Position numbers and translations under genes: made by a program
Notes under the pieces: model-generated
Told to the model about the DNA's origin: nothing
The model's database searches: none
Seen by the model: only the letters and a program-made list of their open reading frames with translations
Assembly: GCF_932274485.2 (NCBI RefSeq)
Contig: NC_065881.2
Span: forward strand, 56,740,702-56,804,701
Length of the DNA stretch: 64,000 nucleotides
From: Patella vulgata
Lineage: Eukaryota > Mollusca > Gastropoda > Patellidae
Reading direction: 5' to 3'
Shown: piece after piece, positions 49,648 through 61,600 of the stretch
Numbering within the stretch: the stretch's first letter is position 1
Layout of the letters: each line of letters starts with the position of its first letter

Positions 49648-52600
49648 TCAGGATTCTTTTGGCTCCTCAACTTGTGTTTTCAATTCTACAACACAATCAG
49701 TACCGGGGTAGGGTGGCAAGTTGAGATTATAGCGCTGAGCTAACGTTTTGGGAATAAATCGGCCTCCAAGATAGTGATATCTGCCTTTGAAGAGTTTTGC
49801 ACTTAATTTAGGCGCTGTCAAGGATATAAGTAGTTCTGGTTGAATTCCGTCTGGGTCTCCATTTTCCACATCCCACCCTGAAAAATTGAAGAAGCATAAT
49901 GATATCTCTGAATATAGGAAGACTTGACTGGGACAGTGAGTAAAACCTTGTTAGGTTGCAAGATTTGGGGGATCACCCACCCACCCTGCCACATTGCACA
50001 CGCAGAGCAAACGTATGAATCTTTGCCAATGTTTTGGCGTCACTCCACTTTAATCTTATACATGTATGAACCTAAATGAACAGAAATATTGCCTTTGTGC
50101 ACCCGATTTTACCAAATTCTCGGGTAATCCCCCAGACTCCACCCAGCACACTCCCTTGCTCAAAAACTTGAACATGCCCCTGCAATCACAGGTAGTTTGT
50201 CATAAATACATTAATCTGTAAGTTAGATGCATTTGGTTTAACTTGGCTAGCTGGATTTTTAATTTGTTTGACTAATCAGATAGCCTCAGCCCACTTTAAG
50301 TTGTTATTCCAAACATGATAGAAAAAACCAAAACAACATCAAAGATAGTATTTAATGATTTGGGGGGTGGAATTGGAAGGAAACACCCCTTTCTGCCCTC
50401 TTGATCATGGTCACAAATAATTTTACTTATCAACATACAAACTCAGAAATGAGAAGAGAAAATATTCATTCATTCAATGGCATTTACCAAATTAGCATTA
50501 GCAGTGGAAATTTTATCTTTCTGAGGACTTGGATCAGTATACCAGTATTTTCCCGATACAATAAACCTTGTGGATATTTATATGCTACTGATTACTATCA
50601 CTACCCTTAATAAATAATATAACCAGAGGCAGAAATATCCTACAATTATTCACAATCAATATTTTCTCATTAATTGGTTCTTATATAATATACTATTCAA
50701 AAAAAGTAGGGGATATTTGATTTTGGGGGCATAATACTAAAATATGCAAATGACTACGAAAAAAGTCACTATAGAACCTAACAGAAGAAACATTTCCAGT
50801 TACATGTGACGCCCAAACGCACCAATAGCTACCGCATGGAATGCAGGTGATGCTTGGGATCATCATGGGGGTCCAACCCAAGATTTGCACGACTCTGACT
50901 TTGAATGTTACAGTCATTGTGGCATTGAATTCCAGGGTGGAAACATCAGTTTAATTGTTTTAGTGACCAGAAAACAAATTTTGATATACGTCGGCTTACC
51001 CAAAATGAAAGGTTACGTGCCCTTGGCATGCTACAGATCGGCACAACACAGGCGGTTGTGGCGCGGACGATGAATGTTTCTCAGTCTGTCATAAGCAGGC
51101 TATGGTCCAGATACCGTGATACACAATCTGTACAGAACAGACCACGCTCAAGTCGACCAAGGGCGACAACTCAAGCCCAGGATCGATTTATCCGTACCTT
51201 GGCCTTGAGAAATTGTGTCATCACAGCAAATCAGATCAGCGCTCGTCTTCCAACAGACACTGGTGTGAGAGTGAGTGGCCAGACGATTCGGAATCGACTG
51301 CATAGGGGTCACCTTCGCGCCCGACGTCCTCGCGTGATCCCTTGTTTGAGAGATCATCACATTCAGGCAAGACGTCGTTGGTGTAGGGATCGTCAACACT
51401 GGGATAATCGACGCTGGAGCAATGTGATGTTTTCAGATGAGTCAAGGTTCACTGTTGATTTTTTGGACAGACGTAGGAGGGTGTGGCGTCGTCGAAACGA
51501 GCGCTTCCAAGACGTTAACGTCATCAGACATGATCGATTTGGGGGTGGTTCTGTTATGGTGTGGGGAGGCATCACTGTTGCTGGAAGAACGGCTTTACAT
51601 GTTGTTGCAGGGCGTGTTACAGGCCAGTACTACCGGGACAACATCTTGGCAGTCCATGTTGTGCCGTTCGCACGACGTCATGGCCGCCGTTTCATCTTCC
51701 AGGATGACAACGCAAGATGTCACAGGGCCAGGATCGTTACAGGTTACCTCCAACAACAGAACATCACCACATTACCTTGGCCAGCACTGAGTCCCGACCT
51801 CTCCCCCATCGAGCATGTCTGGGACATGCTTGGACAGAGGTTACGTCAACGTCAACAACGTCCAGCCAATGTCCAAGAACTTGCTGCTGCGTTGCAACAG
51901 GAATGGGACAATCTGGACCAAAATGACCTTAGATGTCTCATTAGGAGTATGCCACGTCGGATCAATGCTTGTTTGGCAAACAGAGGAGGATTTACCCGTT
52001 AGTGACTTGGTTGTGATGCTGTGGTAACTTTGCTGTTTGACCCCGGGTATCATTTTACCCTTATAATGGTCAGTCTGTGCCTTACTTAGTCTAACGATCA
52101 TTTGGAATAAATCGATGAATGTGAACTTCATTTCATTTTGTCATTTGTTTCTTCGTCAGTTTCATTAGGTGACTTTAATAACACTTAAAAATCAAATATC
52201 CCCTACTTTTTTTGAATAGTATATCTTACTGAGTAAGTGCCCATCCAAATTTGAGAACAGTTATGGTTCAAATAAGTGTACAGGGAGTTTTTTTTGGTTG
52301 GTTGTTCATATGGTAACAACTCCCCTATCTTTACAATTTTGAGTCTCAACTTCATGTTTTGTTAAAAGATAGGTTGCCAGGCAACGAAACATACGCCCAC
52401 AGCAGCTAAATCATCCGGGCAGTCAACAAGTGTTGTCGCATATTTTTATACGCTCACATTTTCATGTGGACATATTATGCCGTCGCCGTCCGTCCGTCCA
52501 CAATTGTTTGTGGACTCTCTACAGGTCACAATTCTTATCCGATTTTGACGAAACTTGAAATATAGGTTTATCCCCAAAAGAACTTGGCTGCTTTCGATAT

Positions 52601-55600
52601 TGACATGTATCGGATAGAAACTTCATGGATTATGGCCCCTGATTGTACGAAAAATCACGTCTTTAGCTTGTGGACCCTATACAGGTCACAATTTTTATCC
52701 GATTTTGTTGAAACTTGAAATGTAAGTTTATAACCCAAAGATCTCGGTTCCTTTCGATATTCGCGCATATCGGACCGTAACTTCCTGAATTATGGCCCCC
52801 GATTGTACGAAAAATCGCGTTTTTAGCTTGTGGACCCTATAGAAGTCATAATTTTTATCCGATTTAAAAACCTGTATTATTATATCACCGTTACACCCTA
52901 AGGAAGACGGAGTTTGAATTTCGTGAAAATCGGCCCAAAATTGACAGACAAAATGGCCGCCGTTTGTTCTCAAATAGCGTAAGAATATGGTATATCAAGG
53001 TTGTGGACCCTATAGAGGTCACAATTTTTATCTGATTTTGTTGAAACTTGAAATGTAAGTTTATAACCTAAAGATATCGGTTCCTTTCGATTTTCGCGCA
53101 TATCGGACTATAACTTCCTGAATTATGGCCCCTGATTTTTATCCGATTTTGTTGAAACTTGAAATTTAAGTTTATAACCCAAAGATCTCGGTTCCTATCG
53201 ATATTCGCGCATATCGGACCGTAACTTCCTATATTATGGCCCCTGATTGTACGAAAAATCGCGTTTTTAGCTTGTGGACCCTATAGAGGTCATAATTTTT
53301 ATCCGATTTAAAAAACTGTATTATTATATCACTGTTACACCCTAAGGACAACTGAATTCGAATTTCGTGAAAATCAACCCAAAATTGACAGACAAAATGG
53401 CCGCCGTTCGTTCTCAAATTGCGTAAAAATATTGTATATCAAGATTGTGGACCCTATAAAGGTCACAATTTTTATCCGATTTTGTTGAAACTTGAAATGT
53501 AAGTTTATAACACAAAGATCTCAGTTCCTTTCGATATTCGCACATATTGAATTGTAATTTCCTGAATTATTGCCCTTGATAGTAGGAAAAATCATTTCTT
53601 GTTAGCTTGTTCTCTGTCCATCTCTCGAAAATGTGGGCGTATCCTGCCTGGCAGCCGCTGGTTTACTTTTTTGGTAATGAAACATTTATAATACACTAAA
53701 ATCTGATTAAGAGTAACAACTCATGAAGTAATTATCAATCTGAAGTCAATCGGATGATAACTTTAGCCTCTAGAATGTCACAAGTTTTTTCAAAGTGATC
53801 AAGGGTCATAAGTTTGGCCGTAATTATCAGAAATCGTTGAAAATCAATAGGCTTCTTCGTCTCATGACCTTAAATACTGTCGATATTTGGGCATATCGGA
53901 TCATAACTTCCTGAATTATGGCCCCTGATTGTACGAAAAATCGCCTTTTTTAGCTTGTGGTCCCTCTGGAGGTCACAATTATCATCCAATTTAAAAAAAA
54001 ACGTTTGATTATATCACCGTAACACCATATTGTTGGTTGAGTTTGAATTTCATGAAAATCAGACCAAATCTGCCAGACAAAATGGCCAACCCTCGTACGC
54101 AAATAGTGTAAATATATGGTGTATCAAGGTTGTGGACCCTCTAGAAGTCACAATTTTGATCCGATTTTGATGGAACATGAAATATATCTTTATAACCCAA
54201 AGATCTTGGTTCCTGTCGATATCGCGCATATCAGATCATAACTTCCTGAATTATGGCCCTTGATTGTTTGAAAAATCGCTTTTTGTTTAGCTTGTTCTCT
54301 ATCCATCTCTTGCAAAATGTGGGCGTATCCTGCCTGGCAGCCGCTGGTTTAACAAACAACAGCACATCCTCGTAAGTTATCAATCAAAATCAAATACTTT
54401 TCATATATTGTTACAATACCAAAACATTTCGTCAGGAAGTGGAAATGTATCCCATCAAGATTTTTAGAAATCCCATCAAGCACTGTATAAGGTCCAAAAC
54501 CTTTGAAAATCTTTACAGGATTAGAAATGTTATCTAGCTAGGTGATACCTTTTCACATCTATTTAAACAATCTTGCTTTTGTCCATTTTTTGACTTAAAT
54601 GTTTCAACAAAATTAATATTTTTATGATGTTGATTGTTTTTTTCATTAAATCAAGGGAATGGCAATCATATATTCATTAAGTAAAATTTTCAATGCCAGT
54701 CATAGTCAATTGGGATAGTTTTGGTCTCTTATTAAAACTATGTCCTGTATCTCATTCACAAGATAGCACAAGTCTGTATTTAAATGGGGGAAATAACTCT
54801 GTGATTTAAGATAAATAAATTCTGAATTTCCAGAAGGATTATTATGACCCAATGAATCCTCATTGCAAATTTGAAAATAACCTATCAAAAACATTGACTT
54901 TCAGTGTTCACAAGAGATGGGGATGGACGACTGTTGACAGATGTAGGTGATGATAATATATACATACAAATAAAATATGACCTATAGCACATACCTGAAG
55001 GTATATCAATACTACAGATAGGAACATCATTTTGAATTGCTTTTAGTTTATCTAAAATAACAGCTGATTCTGGCCGTGCTGGACCTTTAAAACTGAAGCC
55101 AAACAGGGCATCTATTACCAGGTTATATGAATCAGTTATTAGTTCTGGATGAGAAGGGAAGAATGATAAGAAAGGCATGTCCATCCTTTCACATTGTAGT
55201 CGTAAATTATTAAATAATGGTTTATTTGGCTGCTTTGGGTAGAAAATGGAGGGTTTGTATCCCTGAAAATATAAAACATTGTCATGAATATGAACATGTA
55301 GATAACAAAAGTTTATATTAATGAACAAAAGAGAGTAATTTTCTATTTACAATTACAATCTCCAACATCATCAACACCATTATTTTGCCTTGGGGGCTAT
55401 AAACCCTTGTTTTTTTTCCTCAACTGGACTTTTATTCTGTTTTAATTGCTTGTTAATACATGGAACACTGTAACTCTCTCGCTACCATGAGCCGCTGTGA
55501 GAGAGGTTCGGATTTGCATCGAGAATGTTCATCAGGAGTTGCTGTCTTAATGGCATAGACCCTGTAATCTGTTATGGATCATTAAATGATCTTGATTGTA

Positions 55601-58600
55601 ACTGTAACTCAAGATATTTTTATTAGAAACTGTTGGTTGTCAGGCCTAAATTTTAAAATATGATGGCTTTGTGCATAGAACTGCACAAGATGTTGTTCTG
55701 ATAAAGAGAATAAACTCCAAAGAACCATTGAAATTAACTGAGGAGAGGAACAATGAAAATGACAGAAAATTTCAATTTTGAGGCTGAATTTGCAATATTG
55801 GGGTATTATGATCTTTTAATATGAACATTATAAAAATTTGAAGGAAGGAATAAGACTTTAACATACTTATAATAATTTATGAGAAAAAACGAAATGTTCG
55901 GAATCTGGTAAGAGTCCTTCGAATTTTAAAGGTTATCACATCTGGTGCGGGCTTGAATCAATCTCATCCCCATCATGAATTTGACATGGAAAATTTCCTA
56001 CAATCTCCAGTTTCCTTTTTGCAGATTCTGTTGTGGGCGACCCACCAATCTCAGCATGCTCCTCCGGGATGAGGCACCCCACCAATCATGCCGTTATGGA
56101 CGCCGCATTGATCAAGTCGTGGGCGCCCAACCAATCTCACTCGGCATTATGCATTATGTGTGGCCCGACAATCATATTGTCATTATAAGGCCGTTTTGGG
56201 CACCCCATCAATCAAGTTGTGGTTGAGCACCTAACCAGTGTCACTTGCTTTTATGGACGCCTCATATATAATGACATGATTGGCGCCTATAAAACCAAGT
56301 GACATTGGTTGGGCGCCCCACCAATCTCGTCATGGGCAGGTTGGTCGTTGGCTTTGTATTGCGTCCAGTGGTATGGGCGCCTTCAGCAACCATTGGTGGC
56401 ACCGATTTTTTCCAGGGAGGCTCCTGCCCCCCTTCCCCAGCTACGGGCCTGAGACTATGCACAGAATGAAAGTAATAAAATCAAAATCTGAAAGGCCATC
56501 AAAATATTATTTATATATTCTGAAAGTCAATTTATGTAGGAGTGCATCTGCAATGGAATTGGATAGAGTATGGACATATTTGATACCTAAAGACAGGCGT
56601 GCTGGGGGCTCCGAAAAACGGAAGGCAGATCAAACTTAGGGCACTTAAAAGAGGTGGCGGGGCAGGACCAGGAAAGTTTTGTCCTGTGGCTCATACTAGG
56701 ATTAATTTGACGTATATCTAAGCCATGACATCATACACTGACAATTGGTTGAGGGATTAAAGATGGGTTCCCGCGTACAAACTGGGTGATTTAATGGACT
56801 AAAAACATATTCAAACTAATTAATTTGTCATAATTATGCTTCAAATCCTTCTCAACCATTGTAATTGCGAAGGAATGCCCTGCTATTAAAATTGATCAAA
56901 CCAGGTCATGTTTACGTCACGTCTTGGAAGTCAGAGGAGAATTCATTGCATACATAAGAAGATGTTGTCTTTAATCGCTTACCATTTATTACAAATATCG
57001 AATCCTAATTAAATTCTCGGATTATCCACTACCCGCGTCTTTTTCATCTCAGAAAGTGTTGTACGTCTAACTCTTCATAAAGTTTATCAACTTGTACATC
57101 AAGCACTCAATGTTCGCATGTGACCGTTGACATCACGCGTGCAGAACTTCCTAATCGTCGGGCTGTTGATTAGGGGAACCCTTACATTTTTGTCCTTTAT
57201 ACGCTCCAGGAGTGTTTTTCAGGGAATACAGTATTTTTCTACTAAGATTGGATATCTCTACTTTCCATATATACCAAAATTGCCATACTTTTATTGGAAA
57301 TAACCACCCAATAAATACTTTTCTGGGAACCCATCTTTAAGTCCCAAAGATATGAACATGAACACTGTTAGCAACAATCTGTATTCAGTCAGTACTAGTT
57401 TAACAGTTTGAAATCATCTCACTGGTTGGTAGATTGCAATCAGTATTCGGTGAGTACTATATAGTATAACAGTTTAAAATCAACTCAGTTTAGTTAATAG
57501 ATCAATCTGTATTCATTGGGTACAAGTATAACAGTTTAAAATCATCTCACTAGAGTGCATTAATCTGTATTCAGTGATTACTAGTTTAACAGTTTAAAAT
57601 CATCTCAGTTTAGTTAAAGGACAATATTGGTGTCAGTCATTATCACATATGCAATTGAACTCGTTAAACATGTTCCAAATATAATTTTAACACAGAGATC
57701 ATTGCTACGATAGGTGCGTAATCAAGGTTTCAACAAAAGGAAGTGAAGAGCGCAAAAGGGAAACACAAGTTATCCTTCTATTTAACTGACTTAATTGAGG
57801 AGAGATTTCTGCTCACTAAGAATTCCTTTGAAGACCAAAAGTTATTAAGTAGCTGTTTTTCCATAAGTATGTGTTTTTGTGTATTGCTCTATCCAGTTAC
57901 TAAATGCCTCTGAAAGATTATTGGAGATTAGTGTCTTAACAACCAGGTCATATAAATTAGATTAAAGTTTCATATAGAACATATATATTATTTTAACATA
58001 AAAAATGCACATCGTCTTGTTCATTCCTTTTTAGTTGTAAATTGATTTTAATTATTGTTGCTGTTGGAATAAATTTATATCCAGATTATATAGTTATTCC
58101 TGTTTTTATGGAAATAACCTACTAGGTTACTAACTAGTATAACACACTAACACAGAATAACAATTACTGGTTTATTAACATGCAACGTAGCGACGATGAT
58201 ACTCTCGTCTTTATCAAGCGAATGATAACATATATGTGTGTGTGAAATAGCTTTATTTAACGTCCGCTTCCACCGAGGTGATATCGCAAACAAATAACAT
58301 ATATGTTGTTGTTGTTAGTTAGTTGTATTTTACGTCCGCTTCCACCGAGGTGATATCGCAGACAATAACATGTTATGTATACAAGGTGCAATAATTTACA
58401 ATGTGATAAGTGAAAAAAGAGGATAATTAGGTTTTTATATATATGTACAGAAGACAATAGATAACAGGACGAGACATGAGATAACAGGTGCAAAGAATAC
58501 ATCTACAGTAAAAAGAAGCCATAAATATAGACATTATATGTAACAAGCACTGATCAAAGCGATGATGGCAAACCCTAAGTAGTTACAGTAAACCAAAGCC

Positions 58601-61600
58601 ATAATTAATTACATTCTAAAGAACTAGGAGTAAGCGTTAATTAAGAATCAGTATTACTCAACGATACGAAATGATGTTAAACAATAAATGAGGTGTTCAA
58701 TAACAAACCATAACAGTTAAAATAAACTCAGTGTAGTTAATAGATTGATTTGTATTCAGTTTTCAAAATTCCCTGTTACATGCCTTGGTGTACAGTTTTC
58801 AAAGGTCACGCTACGCCCATGCAGGGGATCTGGGTTGTTTTATGAAAGATCGGGTATGTTATAAAGCATGATGGCTGTTGTGAGGGGTTCTAGAGTGTTG
58901 TGATGAAGGACGGTGCTGTTTTATGGAGGGGACCGATGCTTTATGGATGACAAACGTTATTTAATGACGGATGTGGGTTGTTTTATGAATGACTGAGCTT
59001 GGATACTTTAGGTTGTATGATATTCAAATGTGCAAACCCATTTTCATTTGTTTATCCACATATTTGAACAAAATCATCAATTCGAGCTTCTAATGTCGCA
59101 CACCCACGGCTAACTACGTCACTGAATACAAAGTAATAATTATATGAAATAATGTCAGGATGTCAGGCAGACTTTGAGACTGAAGCAACTAAATGTTTAA
59201 TATTCTTTCCTAGCGGAAAGGGAATCTATACGCTAATATCTTGTATATAGAAGACGAGTTGGCCATTAACAAGTGCAATGATCCATGTGTAAAAAGCTTC
59301 AATTATTTATGAATTGCTTACAAATAATTTAAGATGTCTGGCACAAACCAAACCATCGCCACCATTATTACCAGGACCACAACAAACTAAAACAGCACCA
59401 TTGTCTTTTGTCATAAGGTCTCTGGGATAACACTGCAAATATAACATAATATTTTTTTTAAATCCACTGCATATAGTAAGTATTATTGGCAGGTACTTCA
59501 GTTAATGGTTAAAGCACAACCAATCCTTCTCAAGTATTAAATAGGAGATCATAGGCGTAGAAGATGGGGGGGGGCAGGGGGGGGGGGGCATTTGCCCCCC
59601 AAAAAATTTATTTTCGGGCAATGAAAAATTTGACGACCTTTTTTTTTCTATGAACGTTTAGAGAAAAAGTATAACTAACTTATTTCTATGAGATCCACAC
59701 TGCCCGAAAAGTATTTTCTCGTCTTTTTCTTGTCCACTGCATGCCCGAAAATATGCCCGAAGCTCTCTTATGATATGTATGCCCGAAAAAACGGTATTGA
59801 TTTCGGGCAATTTTCTCTTATGCCCCCCCTGAATTACTTTGAGCTCCTACGCCTATGTAGGAGATGATCTAAAAAATCTCAGAAAACTGAAATGTGGAGT
59901 TAGGGTTTTTTAAAATTAATTTCGGGCAATGAAAAATTCGACAACCTTTTTTTTTCTATGAACGTTTAGAGAAAAAGTATAACTAACTTATTTCTATGAG
60001 ATCCACACTGCCCGAAAAGTATTTTCTCGTCTTTTTCTTGTCCACTGCATGCCCGAAAATATGCCCGAAGCTCTCTTATGATATGTATGCCCGAAAAAAC
60101 GGTATTGATTTCGGGCAATTTTCTCTTATGCCCCCCTGAATTACTTTGAGCTCCTACGCCTATGTAGGAGATGATCTAAAAAATCTCAGAAAACTGAAAT
60201 GTGGAGTTAGGGTTTTTTAAAATTAATTACATTGAAGTCGCAGGGGCGGATCAAGGAATTTTTGCAGGGGGGTTGCCAGGTTCCTGAAACAATGTATCCT
60301 TTGCGGGGGAGGGGTTCTGGTGGGTCCTCTTCCCCCAGCCTTGAAAAGTTTTGAGAAATACATGGTCTCTATCGTCATTTTGGCAAAACTCTGGGGAAAC
60401 CAGAGGTCTCTTTGACAAAACACAAACTGGGATTTTACATAAAAACATATTAAATACATGTATCTACTACACTACGTTTTAGTTTTACTGATATGCAATA
60501 AAATCAGTTCTGTATGATTTTGACATAAAACTTTAAGGATGCAAAATAGAAAAACAAAAAACGACCGCGACTGTGTCAAACACCAAAATATCAAGAAAAT
60601 TCATCACATACACTATTTGTTTAGTTTTTTTCCAATACGCCTTGACACTTTTCTCATAAAAAGTGCTGTTTTTCAATTCTTTTTATGTAGCTGAGCAGGG
60701 CGATCCACCCTGAGTCATTACAGATACACATTATTTCAGATGTCAGTTAAGTGAATCTGTACAGAAGATGCTGTGAACGTTTTATGACTAACAAGATAAC
60801 TATGGCACTATTGTTTCTTTTCAACATTTAAATATGCAAACCCAGATCCATGAAATTAGGAGAGTTGCAAAAAAGGCAAATTTCATTATGTTGTATCAAC
60901 ACAGAATATTTTGGACTATGCCCCCCAGATCCACATTAACTCACTACATGTATATGCTGTTCTGAAATGACTGATAATAGTAAATATATTTTTTATTTTT
61001 GGTTCTTACGATTAATATATGTCAATAAACAGATAGAGCAGTTGACTTTTGTTACAGGTGGACCTGACTTATACATACAATTTTATTAATTGATTATTAT
61101 TAGAGATGTCAATCACAAAATTATCTCAAAGCACTTAAAGAGAGAGAGAGAGAAAACTATGGCACTATTGTTTCTTTTCAACATTTAAATATGCAAACCC
61201 AGATCCATGAAATTAGGAGAGTTGCAAAAAAGGCAAATTTCATTATGTTGTATCAACACAGAATATTTTGGACTATGCCCCCCAGATCCACATTAACTCA
61301 CTACATGTATATGCTGTTCTGAAATGACTGATAATAGTAAATATATTTTTTATTTTTGGTTCTTACGATTAATATATGTCAATAAACAGATAGAGCAGTT
61401 GACTTTTGTTACAGGTGGACCTGACTTATACATACAATTTTATTAATTGATTATTATTAGAGATGTCATCACAAAATTATCTCAAAGCACTTAAAGAGAG
61501 AGAGAGAGAAATGGGGTTTAACGTCCACTCGACACAAACTAGGTCATTTTGGGACAAACATATGGTTTAATTTTATTTACATAATTCGCTTGCGCGTAGG

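Noticed and set aside
52728-53417. Two related minus-strand frames starting [13 protein letters not shown]
   Set aside because: They are translations of family B repeat monomers and recur only because the repeat does.
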